This document shows, in pieces, positions 25,340-33,888 of a stretch of 34,879 nucleotides of DNA. The DNA is taken from the NCBI GenBank assembly GCA_949289265.1, contig CASENE010000085.1:1-34879 (forward strand), in the 5' to 3' direction. The position numbers were made by a program, and so were the translations under genes. How positions within the stretch are numbered: the first letter of the stretch is position 1; every line of letters begins with the position of its first letter. The notes beneath the pieces are model-generated. The model was not told the origin of the DNA. It searched no databases and saw nothing but the letters and a program-made list of their open reading frames with translations. The DNA comes from an uncultured Bacteroides sp. (GTDB lineage: Bacteria; Bacteroidota; Bacteroidia; Bacteroidales; Bacteroidaceae).

Positions 25340-25416
25340 CAGGCTGGATTTATGTAAATCCAGGTTAGATTTATGTAAATCCAGGCTGAATTTATGTAAA
25401 TCCAGCCTAAATTTAC
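25340..25416. repeat. 21-bp tandem repeat of palindromic units, three full copies and a partial fourth
   Basis: Units start at 25340, 25361 and 25382, with a partial copy from 25403. Each carries CAGGYTRR followed by ATTTATGTAAAT, and the second part is itself a palindrome (ATTTA-TG-TAAAT). The array lies in the spacer between the GH97 terminator and the DUF4136 gene (25225-25603), which holds no other supported feature. A translated frame across it gives a 7-residue repeat but begins and ends without gene-like sequence. Confidence 0.8.
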
Positions 25417-25603
25417 AGCTTTTCTTAGCACCTTGGCAGTTTTTCCCGGCGGATTCCCCATTTTTGCGGCGGAGAAGACGAGGAAAGCCGCCACACCTGC
25501 CGGCCAGAACCCCTACCGTCCACCATTAACACACATTAGCGAACACGCCGTGCATGCGGTACGTTATTTGTGTACTCTTTCACGCATAGAATAACCTAAA
25601 CAG

Positions 25604-26254
25604 ATGAAACGTATGAAAAAACTGATTCTCCCCTTCGTGGCGGTCTTGTCGCTGACCGCGTGCGAAAAACAAGCAGACTTGAGCGAACTGGACGGCCGCT
25701 ACGTGGTCTACACGAACCACGACCCCGAAGCCGACTTCTCCCGCCTGACCAGCTATTACCTGCCGGACAGCATCCTGCTCATCGGCGACTCGGCCCAACC
25801 GTCCTACGCCACCGGCAAGCAGGCGGCCGACATCCTGCAAGCATGGGCCGAGCACATGGAAAGCCGCGGCTTCACGCGCACGACCCGCCGCGCCGAAGCC
25901 GACCTGGGGCTGCAGGTCAGCTACGTGGAAAGCAGCTATCACTTCACCGCCGTGGGCGGCTGGCCGGGATGGGGATGGGACTATCCGTGGTATTGGAGCC
26001 TGGGCTACTGGGGCAACTGGGGCGGATGGTATTACCCGTTTGTCGTCCACTACGCCTACAACACCGGCACCTTCCTGGCCGAACTGCTGAACCTGACGGC
26101 TCCGCAAGGCGAAGGGCAGCAGTTGCCCGTCGTGTGGAACGCCTGCCTGACAGGAGGCTTGAGCGGAAGCAGCTACGTGGACACCCGCCTGGCCATAGAC
26201 GGCGTAGAGCAGGCCTTTGCCCAGTCCGACTACCTGACCGCCACCCCGCAGTAA
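25604..26254 (+). CDS. DUF4136-like lipoprotein
   Basis: 216 aa. The signal MKRMKKLILPFVAVLSLTAC gives a lipobox with Cys20 (a start at Met4 also works). The mature part has the DUF4136 pattern: a DFSRLTSYYLPDSI strand near the N-terminus, then AADILQAWAEHMESRGFTRTTRRAEADLGLQVSY, and an unusual aromatic stretch around 117-150 very rich in Trp, Gly and Tyr (GWPGWGWDYPWYW) that is also typical of Bacteroides members. Function of the family is unknown. It is followed 36 bp later by an outer-membrane beta-barrel gene, so the pair may form an envelope unit. High GC like the PUL enzymes. No clear promoter was found. Confidence 0.8.
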   Translation: MKRMKKLILPFVAVLSLTACEKQADLSELDGRYVVYTNHDPEADFSRLTSYYLPDSILLIGDSAQPSYATGKQAADILQAWAEHMESRGFTRTTRRAEADLGLQVSYVESSYHFTAVGGWPGWGWDYPWYWSLGYWGNWGGWYYPFVVHYAYNTGTFLAELLNLTAPQGEGQQLPVVWNACLTGGLSGSSYVDTRLAIDGVEQAFAQSDYLTATPQ

Positions 26255-26290
26255 TCTCTATTTCCTAAACCTAAAACAAAAACATTGCGT

Positions 26291-26920
26291 ATGGAAACAA
26301 GAAAGAATCTATGGACGGCCGCCTGCCTGGCAGCGGCCTGTCTGCTGGCCCTGTCTCTTCCCGCACGGGCCCAAATGAGCAACAACGGCTATGCCCACGC
26401 GGACTGGCAATACAACTTCCCGACGGGCCGGAGCTTTGCCGGCCATTCCAGCGGCTGGGGCGCCAACCTGGAAGGCGGGTATTACCTGAACAATCATTGG
26501 GGGCTGGGTCTCTTCATGAACTGGCACAGCAACCACGACTACATCCCCCGCGCCCCCTTGTCGCTGAGCCCGACGGGAAGCCTGACCACCGACCAGCAGC
26601 ACACCGCCTTCCGCCTGCCCTTCGGCATGGCGGGACGCTACGCCTGGAACCGAGGCGGCTGCCTCCAGCCCTACGTGGCCTGCAAGGTGGGCGCGCAATA
26701 CGCCAAACTGACATCCGATTTCAACCTCTTCGAGAGTCGGGACAAGACATGGGGCTTCTACGTGTCTCCCGAAGTCGGCCTCAGCATCTACCCCTGGGCA
26801 TACGGACCGGGACTGCACATCGCGGCCTATTATGACTACGGCACCAACCGCGGCCACGTGCTGACGTACGACATCCAGGGCATGAACAACGTCGGCCTGC
26901 GCGTGGGCATCGCCTTCTGA
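26291..26920 (+). CDS. Small outer-membrane beta-barrel protein (OmpW/OmpA-like porin fold)
   Basis: 209 aa from ATG at 26291. Signal peptide of about 26 residues (LSLPARAQ). The mature protein is built of alternating amphipathic strands with Gly/aromatic content (WGANLEGGYYLNNHWGLGLFMNW, FGMAGRYAWN, YVACKVGAQYAKL, YVSPEVGLSIYP) and ends in the terminal Phe of outer-membrane barrels (LRVGIAF). Length suits eight strands. No ligand can be predicted. Probably in one transcript with the DUF4136 lipoprotein. Its stop lies only 16 bp from the convergent stop of the GH3 fusion. Confidence 0.8.
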   Translation: METRKNLWTAACLAAACLLALSLPARAQMSNNGYAHADWQYNFPTGRSFAGHSSGWGANLEGGYYLNNHWGLGLFMNWHSNHDYIPRAPLSLSPTGSLTTDQQHTAFRLPFGMAGRYAWNRGGCLQPYVACKVGAQYAKLTSDFNLFESRDKTWGFYVSPEVGLSIYPWAYGPGLHIAAYYDYGTNRGHVLTYDIQGMNNVGLRVGIAF

Positions 26921-26936
26921 GCGGAAGACGAAACGC

Positions 26937-29900
26937 TTATCTCAATGCTTTGTAAACGGCTTGCTGAATGCGGGTGCGGATGTCCAAGCGGGAGAGTTTG
27001 TTGTTCCACACTTGGGGAAAGATGCGGTTAGAGAGGAAGACGTAGACCAGGCGATTGTCCGGGTCTACCCAGGCGCAAGTCCCCGTAAAGCCCGTATGCC
27101 CGTAGACGGAAGCCGGAGCTTCCTCGCAACACGGGCTGCGCTGCGGACGACGTTTGTCGGGCTTGTCGAAACCCAGGCCCCGGCGGCTGATGCGTGAGCC
27201 AGTAGTCGTAAACACCCGGCAAGTCTCCTCGCTGAGGTAGCGGCGCCCGTTCAGTTCTCCGCCATTCAGCAGCATCTGATAGAGCAAAGCCTGCTCGCGG
27301 GCGTTGGAAAAAAGTCCTGCGTTGCCCGACACGCCGCCCTGAAAGGCAGCCGACTCGTCATGGACAAAGCCCTGCAACGTGTCTTTCCGCAAGAATGGGT
27401 CGACGGAAGAGGGGACAACCACGCGGCGCGGCAGCCGTTGAAGCGGGCGGAAACAAGTATGCGTCAACCCCATGGGACGATAGAACTCCCGGTCCAGAAA
27501 TTCATCCATGGGCATGCCGGCCCGAGCCTCGACCAGTTGCTGCAAGAGAATGAAGCCCACGCAACTGTAACGATAACGCCGGCTCAGCAAAGGAGCCTCG
27601 GCAATCTGCTGCAGATACACTTGCTTAAAGGCAGGATTCAGCCACAAGCTGTCGGCCAACTGCCAGGTGCACGAATCGGTCTGCACGGGGGAAGTCATCC
27701 CTGCCCGGTAAAGGAAATCCGGGTTGGCCCACGTGCGGCTGCCGATACGCGCCGTGTGCGACGCATCCTGACGCCCGCGGAACAAAGCCCCTTCATAGCT
27801 GTCTGCGTCTATCGCTTCCCGATAAAAAAGAAGGGTGGAAGGCAGGCCAGACTCGTGCAAGAGCAACTGCCGGACGGTTATGTCCCTCTTGTCCGTGTCC
27901 ATCAGAAAGGGCAGGTAGTCCGACACACGGTCGGTAAGACTGAGGCGCCCCTTGTCATAGAGCTTCATCACAGCCAACAAGGTAGCGCTGGTCTTGGTGA
28001 GGGAAGCGATGTCGTACACATCGGTCACCGACACACGGGCATCCTGCGCCCCCGTCCCCCGATGCGTGCCGAAAGCCTTGCAGTAAATCTCCTGCCCGTC
28101 TTTCAGCACCGCCACCTGGCAGCCCGGATAAGCCCCCTGCCGAATGCCTTCTTCGGCAATCTCATCAATGGCAGCCAGGCGAGAAGCATCCACTCCGTTC
28201 TCCTCCAAGGAACGATAAGGCCCAACGGGTGCCTCGAGCGTAAAGCCTGCCCCTGCGGGAAACCAGTCGCCCACCGCAGCAGACAGCCGTCCGTCGGCCC
28301 CCGCCTTTCCCGTCAGGATGGCAGCCGCCCTGCGCTGCACCTCCTCGCCAGCCTCGTGGGCCAGCACCAACACATCCGGCGCAGGCCCCAACCGGCGGGG
28401 TACTTGCTGCCCCGATATAAACAGGACGTACACCACCGGCACATCGGGCAAATAGCGGGTAAAGAAAGCACGGTAAGCACTCAACTTACGGTCGGTGACG
28501 CACACCACCAACCGACCGTAGCCAGCCAGCCTTTTCTGCAAGGCCAGCCCCGCTGCCTCCGACAGTTGGGCAGGCAACTGGACAGACACCGGACTCACCG
28601 TGCGCGACAATTCATCCAAAAACGGCTGCACCTTGGACGGAAGCCCCACATGCAGCACCGCCACCTCACCGGACGTATCACCAAGAGGCAGCAACCGCCG
28701 TCCCTGCCCCGCCACGGTGATGGCCGACCACTTGAGCTGACGCAGCAAATCGCGTGCATGAGGCGTGTTCAGCCGTTGCTCCAGTCCGGACAGCCGGACA
28801 TGAGGCTTATGAGTCAGTCCCAAAGCATATTTAAAGGTCAACACCTTACGGCATCGCCTGTTGATTTCCTCTTCCGGCAAGTCGCCCCGACGCACGGCGG
28901 CCCACACGGCATCCAGCTCTCCCGAAAGGCTGCGGGGCACCAGCAACATATCATGCCCTGCCTGCAAGGCCTTCAGGCAGACAGAGCCTTGCTGACCGCT
29001 CACGCCCCGCATGGCCAAAGCATCGGTAAACGTCATGCCCCGAAAGCCCAACTCATCCGCCAGCAGGTCGGTCACCACCTTCTTAGAGAGCGAAGCAGGA
29101 ACCCCGGGTTGCGGCTCCAAGACCGGCACCTCCAGATGTCCCACCATGATGCCTCCCAACCCGGCACGGATAGCCCGGCGGAAAGGCACCAGCTCGACGC
29201 TGTCCAGGCGTTCCCTCGTAAAGTCCAGGCGCGGCAAGGCTTTGTGAGAGTCTACGTTCGTGTCGCCATGCCCGGGGAAATGCTTACTGACAGACAACAC
29301 CCTCCCCGCTTCCAGTCCACGGCTATAAGCCACCACCTTACGGGCTACTTCCAACGGATTCTCACCGAACGAACGGGTATTGATGACGGGATTCTCCGGA
29401 TTGATATTCACGTCGGCCACAGGGGCAAAGTTGACCTGCACGCCTATCTCACGACACTGCCGGGCCACTTCCCGCCCATATTCATACAGCAGGCTGTCGT
29501 GCGTAATGCACCCCAACACTATGTTGCGCGGGAAAGAAAGAGTCCCCTTCAAGCGCATGGCCAGCCCCCACTCACCGTCGAATGTGATGAGCAATGGCAC
29601 TTCCGCCATCCCCTGGGCCTCATTGGTCAGTGTCACCTGGTCGGCCGTCTGCCCGCCCGAAAAGAGCAAGCCGCCCACCTTATACTCACGCACCACCCGG
29701 CGAAGAAGCGCCTTGTTGGCCGCATGGGTCTGGGGAGCTATTGTATAGACGAACAACTGACCGATGCGTTCTTTCAGGCTCATGCGTCCCATCACGGAAT
29801 CTACCCACTGCCTGCACGCCAGATTGCCTTGCAGGGGATAGGTCAAAGCAGGTTGCTTCCAAGGCAACGGCAAAGAATCAATAGGCAAGAAACGGCACTG

Positions 29901-29978
29901 CGCCCTCCCTTGCCAACTACCGGCGGCACACGCCAGTAACAGCATACACAGAAAACGTCCCACGACTTGTCGCATCAT
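26937..29978 (-). CDS. GH3 (NagZ-like) hydrolase fused to a serine beta-lactamase-like domain, intact motifs
   Basis: 1013 aa with a signal peptide (about 1-27). Residues about 55-400 are a GH3 N-terminal domain of beta-N-acetylhexosaminidase type: FDGEWGLAMR, KHFPGHGDTNVDSH at 232-245 with the catalytic His245, and the nucleophile Asp319 in FTDALAMRG. A linker domain (about 420-610) follows. Residues about 620-1013 resemble class C beta-lactamase/esterase proteins, with SLTK at 659-662 (the SxxK motif), RYSCVGFILL as the YxN region (Cys instead of Asn), and HTG in YGHTGFTG. Such fusions occur in Bacteroidetes and are expected in the periplasm, acting on GlcNAc-containing glycans or muropeptides; the second domain's substrate is unknown. 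ATG overlaps the stop of the upstream paralogue (ATGA). Last gene of a four-gene operon. Confidence 0.9.
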   Translation of the reverse strand: MMRQVVGRFLCMLLLACAAGSWQGRAQCRFLPIDSLPLPWKQPALTYPLQGNLACRQWVDSVMGRMSLKERIGQLFVYTIAPQTHAANKALLRRVVREYKVGGLLFSGGQTADQVTLTNEAQGMAEVPLLITFDGEWGLAMRLKGTLSFPRNIVLGCITHDSLLYEYGREVARQCREIGVQVNFAPVADVNINPENPVINTRSFGENPLEVARKVVAYSRGLEAGRVLSVSKHFPGHGDTNVDSHKALPRLDFTRERLDSVELVPFRRAIRAGLGGIMVGHLEVPVLEPQPGVPASLSKKVVTDLLADELGFRGMTFTDALAMRGVSGQQGSVCLKALQAGHDMLLVPRSLSGELDAVWAAVRRGDLPEEEINRRCRKVLTFKYALGLTHKPHVRLSGLEQRLNTPHARDLLRQLKWSAITVAGQGRRLLPLGDTSGEVAVLHVGLPSKVQPFLDELSRTVSPVSVQLPAQLSEAAGLALQKRLAGYGRLVVCVTDRKLSAYRAFFTRYLPDVPVVYVLFISGQQVPRRLGPAPDVLVLAHEAGEEVQRRAAAILTGKAGADGRLSAAVGDWFPAGAGFTLEAPVGPYRSLEENGVDASRLAAIDEIAEEGIRQGAYPGCQVAVLKDGQEIYCKAFGTHRGTGAQDARVSVTDVYDIASLTKTSATLLAVMKLYDKGRLSLTDRVSDYLPFLMDTDKRDITVRQLLLHESGLPSTLLFYREAIDADSYEGALFRGRQDASHTARIGSRTWANPDFLYRAGMTSPVQTDSCTWQLADSLWLNPAFKQVYLQQIAEAPLLSRRYRYSCVGFILLQQLVEARAGMPMDEFLDREFYRPMGLTHTCFRPLQRLPRRVVVPSSVDPFLRKDTLQGFVHDESAAFQGGVSGNAGLFSNAREQALLYQMLLNGGELNGRRYLSEETCRVFTTTGSRISRRGLGFDKPDKRRPQRSPCCEEAPASVYGHTGFTGTCAWVDPDNRLVYVFLSNRIFPQVWNNKLSRLDIRTRIQQAVYKALR

Positions 29979-32900
29979 TGCTTCTCCTCCGTCTCTAAAC
30001 TGTTAAAAATCAGTTCCTGAATATCGGTCACGATATCCATATCGCCCAACCGGGTATTCCAAACGTCCGGACACATCCGGTTGCTCAAGAACACATACAC
30101 CGTGCGGCTCTCCGGCTCCACCCAGGCACAAGTGCCCGTAAAGCCAACATGCCCATATACTGACGCAGGGGCAGAAGGCGCACACGGACTACGCTTCACG
30201 TTGGAAATATCGGGTCTGTCAACCCCCAGGCCACGACGGCTGACCAGAGATTTCTCCGTCGTAAACAGCCGGCAAGTGGCCTCGCCGAGAAGACGTTTTC
30301 CCTTCCAAGTGCCCCCATCCAACAACATCTGACAAATGGCCGCCACCTCGGAAGCCGTGGAGAAGAGTCCTGCATGTCCGGCCACCCCGCCCAGAAAAGC
30401 CGCCGTCTCGTCGTGCACATAGCCGCAAATATCCTGCCGCCTTAAGAAGTCATTGGAAGCCGTAGGCATGATGTCGGTCTTGGCAAATTTCCGTAACGGA
30501 CAGAACAGCGTGCGCTGCAGCCCCATAGGCTCATAAAATACTTTTTCCACATACGTATCCAGCGGCAACTGCGTGATGCGCTCCACCACTTGCTGCAAAA
30601 GAATAAAGCCTAGTTCGCTCTCCACATACCGTTGCCGCTCCTGTTTGCAGCGGGCTATTCCCCGCAAGACAACGTCTTTAAAGTCTTTGTTCAGCCACAT
30701 CCCGTCGGCCACGTGCAAGGCATACACATCGCTCCGTCCGGCAGACATCAGTCCTTTTTTAAACTTAAAATCAGAACAATAATAGCTATGCTCGCTCACC
30801 CGGGTCTGGTGCCACGGGTCTTTCCAACTTTGCGCATAGGGACCATGCACCGAATGCGGGTCGATGGCTTCCAGGTAAAAACGGATATAAGGAGGCAAGC
30901 CCGACTCATGCAGCAGGAGTTGCCGGATGGTGATGTCACGCTTGTCCGTCCCTTGCAAAAAAGGCAGGTAAGACGCAACTTTGTCTTCCAGTTTTAGCCG
31001 CCCTTCGTCATACAGTTTCATGACGGCCAGCAGGGTGGCAGTGGTCTGGGTCAATGTCCCCAAGTCAAACAAATCCGTAGCACGAACAGCCGTCGTGTCC
31101 ACCCGCGAATGAGTGCCAAAACCTTTGTCATACACCGGCTTCCCGTCTTTCCATATCAATATCCGGCAACCGGGATAAGCCCCGGCATCCACGCCCTTTT
31201 GCGCAATCCGGTCGATACCCTGCAACACATACGATTTCATGCCGTAATCGTCGGGCATCTTGCCTGACGGTTTCATGCCGGGCGCTATGTCGCATCCGAC
31301 ACCAGCCGGGAACAAACGCCCCACACGCATGGCAAGCCTCCCGTCGGCCCCCTCCTCGGCAAAGAGCACGCTTGCCACATGACGTTGCAAATCGCTCTCC
31401 GCCGAATGGGCCAGCACCACCGCATTCGCCTTGGCCAAGGCAGGCGTCAGAAGAGGCAACAGGCGATAGGGAGTGAAAAACACGTAAGCCAACGGCGCCC
31501 GCAGGTTCAGCCCCTCCAGAAAATCCACATCGGCCTCGCTGACATAATGGGCGCCGGCTATGCTGACCACCACCCGGTCGTAGGCAGCCAACTGCCTGCG
31601 GACCGAGTCTTTTTCTGCTTCGGAAGCATTCCACGGCAGACGCAAACCATCCACGCCTCGCCCGGCCATGGCAGCCACAAAAGCCGAATCGGCCACCGAG
31701 CCACCCATACTCAGCACAGCCACACGTTGCCCGTCGGCAACAGGGGCCAAGGGCAACATGCCGAAATGATTGTTCAACACCGTCACAGACTCCTTGCGCA
31801 AGCGGGCGGCCAAATCCCAAGCTTCATCCGAACAAATCTGATGTTCAAGGTCGTCCACACGCAGTTTGGCAGGCTTAGAATGCAATCCCAACCGATACTT
31901 GCAGGCCAGCACGTTGCGGCAGTGGGCATCCACTTCTTCCCGGGTCAGTTCCCCCCGATTCAATGCCCCCATCAGTTCGGCCAAAGCCTCCTCCACCGAA
32001 TACTGCACCAGCAGGACATCGTTTCCAGCCTTCAAGGCTCTCACCCGATAATCCGTCACTCCGGTCACTCCCCGCATATCCAGCGCATCCGTAAACACCA
32101 AGCCCCGAAAGCCCATCTTCTCTCTCAGCACCTCCGTAACAACCTTGCGCGACAAAGACGCGGGGAGCAAGCTGTCGGCCTCCCAGGCAGGCACCTGTAG
32201 ATGTCCCACCATGACGCCCCCCAATCCGGCTCTCACAGCCTCGCGGAAAGGCAAGAGTTCTACGCTGTCCAAGCGTTCCGGGCCATGCCTCAACACCGGC
32301 AAGGCTTTGTGCGAATCCCTGTCGGTGTCTCCATGTCCGGGAAAATGCTTCACGACGGCCAACACGCCGCCGCTTTCCAAACCACGGCCATAGGCCACCA
32401 CCTTCTCTGCCACCCGCACCGGATTCCCGCCAAACGAACGGACATGAATGACCGGATTCAACGGATTGGTATGGACATCGGCCACCGGCGCAAAGTTGAC
32501 GTGTACTCCCAACAGGCGCAACTCCCTCGCCACTTCCCGCCCATAGGCTTCTATCAGTTCATTATCGGCCATGCACCCCAAGGCTGCATTACGCGGGAAA
32601 TCGGGCATGCCATCCAGGCGCATAGCCAATCCCCACTCCCCGTCGAAGGCGACCAGAAGAGGGACATCGGCAACCTTTTGCGCCAGATTGGTCAGCGCGG
32701 CCTGTTCTTCGGCCGTTCCTTCCGCAAACAACAATCCGCCTATTTTCTGCTTCTTCACCAAGTCGCGCATCCGCTTCCGGGCCTCTTTATTGTCTTTAGC
32801 CGGGACAGTGGCCATCAGCAACTGTCCCACCTTCTCTTCCACGCTCATCCGCGCCATGACAGAATCTACCCACCGGTTGCAAGCCGGGTCGGGCGAAGCC

Positions 32901-33019
32901 AGCAACAGACAGGTATCTTTAGCCTCCAAACGGACAACCACGAGCGACAACAGCACCAGCAGGCATCCCCCCAGCCCCAAGCCTCTCTGCACGACGACGT
33001 TCCACATCTTTTTTCTCAC
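29975..33019 (-). CDS. GH3 (NagZ-like)/beta-lactamase-like fusion paralogue with degenerate SxxK motif
   Basis: 1014 aa, a tandem paralogue of the gene just downstream. The start is GTG at 33019, overlapping the stop of the metallophosphatase gene as GTGA; it gives the basic MRKK before a hydrophobic signal segment, while ATG at 33007 would remove it. The GH3 domain is intact: FDGEWGLAMR, KHFPGHGDTDRDSH at 224-237, nucleophile Asp311 in FTDALDMRG. In the C-terminal beta-lactamase-like domain the SxxK position reads TLTQ (655-658; codons ACA TTG ACC CAG), so both catalytic Ser and Lys are replaced. The YxN region reads ESELGF where the paralogue has YSCVGF. HVG in YGHVGFTG is kept. The second domain is thus probably non-catalytic, perhaps a binding module, while glycosidase activity should remain. 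Confidence 0.9.
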   Translation of the reverse strand: MRKKMWNVVVQRGLGLGGCLLVLLSLVVVRLEAKDTCLLLASPDPACNRWVDSVMARMSVEEKVGQLLMATVPAKDNKEARKRMRDLVKKQKIGGLLFAEGTAEEQAALTNLAQKVADVPLLVAFDGEWGLAMRLDGMPDFPRNAALGCMADNELIEAYGREVARELRLLGVHVNFAPVADVHTNPLNPVIHVRSFGGNPVRVAEKVVAYGRGLESGGVLAVVKHFPGHGDTDRDSHKALPVLRHGPERLDSVELLPFREAVRAGLGGVMVGHLQVPAWEADSLLPASLSRKVVTEVLREKMGFRGLVFTDALDMRGVTGVTDYRVRALKAGNDVLLVQYSVEEALAELMGALNRGELTREEVDAHCRNVLACKYRLGLHSKPAKLRVDDLEHQICSDEAWDLAARLRKESVTVLNNHFGMLPLAPVADGQRVAVLSMGGSVADSAFVAAMAGRGVDGLRLPWNASEAEKDSVRRQLAAYDRVVVSIAGAHYVSEADVDFLEGLNLRAPLAYVFFTPYRLLPLLTPALAKANAVVLAHSAESDLQRHVASVLFAEEGADGRLAMRVGRLFPAGVGCDIAPGMKPSGKMPDDYGMKSYVLQGIDRIAQKGVDAGAYPGCRILIWKDGKPVYDKGFGTHSRVDTTAVRATDLFDLGTLTQTTATLLAVMKLYDEGRLKLEDKVASYLPFLQGTDKRDITIRQLLLHESGLPPYIRFYLEAIDPHSVHGPYAQSWKDPWHQTRVSEHSYYCSDFKFKKGLMSAGRSDVYALHVADGMWLNKDFKDVVLRGIARCKQERQRYVESELGFILLQQVVERITQLPLDTYVEKVFYEPMGLQRTLFCPLRKFAKTDIMPTASNDFLRRQDICGYVHDETAAFLGGVAGHAGLFSTASEVAAICQMLLDGGTWKGKRLLGEATCRLFTTEKSLVSRRGLGVDRPDISNVKRSPCAPSAPASVYGHVGFTGTCAWVEPESRTVYVFLSNRMCPDVWNTRLGDMDIVTDIQELIFNSLETEEKQ

Positions 33020-33867
33020 TTCTGCTCCAACTCCAGTTTCAACTCACCCACAAAGACGCCATTCCTTCCCGAGTGCATTACCGGGACATCACGTCCTTCG
33101 GCATTCTTCAGCAAGGCCGGATGTTCCATGAACGTATGCGAATGGCCGCCCAGCACCAGGTCGATGCCACTGGTACCGGCCACCAGCCTCTCGTCGCCCG
33201 GAATCTCGGACTTCTCCCCCAGCATGCCCAAGTGCGAGAGGCAGATAACCACATCGCAATGCTCGTCTTCACGCAAGGTTTTCACCATCTCGCGGGCCAC
33301 ACCTATAGGCTCCTTGTAGACCACGCCTTGGCAACTGGCCGCCTGCACCAGGCCCTCCAGTTGGGGCGACAGGCCGAAGACGCCAATCCGCACGCCTTCG
33401 CGTTCCAACACGATGTAAGGCTTCACCAGGCCCTCGAGCACAGTGCCCGTGACGTCATAATTGGCGCACACCACCGGGAAGTCGGCCAGGCGGAACAGAC
33501 GTGCCATGTTTTCCATCCCGAAATCGAACTCATGGTTACCAATCGCCATGGCGTCATATTTCATCAAGTTCATCATCTTGATTTCCAACTCGCCCTTGAA
33601 CAAGTTATAATAAGGTGTACCCTGCGAAATGTCTCCGCAGTCGAACAGCAGCACATCCGGATGCGCCGCGCGATATTGGGCCACCAGCGCCGCGCGCCGT
33701 GCCGCTCCTCCCATGCCGGCATCCGCATTGGCAGCCTTCGGGCTGACGGGCTCTATGCGGCTGTGCGTATCACTGGTCTGCAGGATATTCAATTCACGTG
33801 TCTGCTGGGCAGCCAAGGGCCCCATGCAAGCCAAGGCCAGCCCCCATAAAAGCAATCTTTTCTTCAT
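33016..33867 (-). CDS. Calcineurin-like metallophosphatase, catalytic half of a split 5'-nucleotidase
   Basis: 283 aa with a signal peptide (about 1-21, ends LAAQ). Metal-binding motifs of the UshA-type family are all present: LQTSDTHSRIEP, FDCGDISQGTPY, AIGNHEFDFG, CLSHLG and GGHSHTF. The protein ends where the UshA catalytic domain would end, and the nucleotide-binding C-terminal domain is encoded by the separate gene 21 bp upstream (33889-34662). Together they should hydrolyse nucleotides or similar phosphoesters in the periplasm. Stop overlaps the GTG of the GH3 fusion (GTGA). Confidence 0.93.
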   Translation of the reverse strand: MKKRLLLWGLALACMGPLAAQQTRELNILQTSDTHSRIEPVSPKAANADAGMGGAARRAALVAQYRAAHPDVLLFDCGDISQGTPYYNLFKGELEIKMMNLMKYDAMAIGNHEFDFGMENMARLFRLADFPVVCANYDVTGTVLEGLVKPYIVLEREGVRIGVFGLSPQLEGLVQAASCQGVVYKEPIGVAREMVKTLREDEHCDVVICLSHLGMLGEKSEIPGDERLVAGTSGIDLVLGGHSHTFMEHPALLKNAEGRDVPVMHSGRNGVFVGELKLELEQK

Positions 33868-33888
33868 CGGATTCTATCTTGTATAGTT

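Noticed and set aside
25340-25416. CRISPR array
   Set aside because: The repeats are 21 bp, directly adjacent without spacers, and no cas genes are in the window.
25311-25529. Small protein with a 7-residue repeat (LDLCKSR-type)
   Set aside because: The repeat is a by-product of the 21-bp DNA repeat length; it has no signal, no homology known to me and no promoter.
27360-29939. 859-codon open frame antisense to the GH3 fusion
   Set aside because: It mirrors the real minus-strand gene, whose GH3 and beta-lactamase motifs are clear; the antisense product has no domain features.
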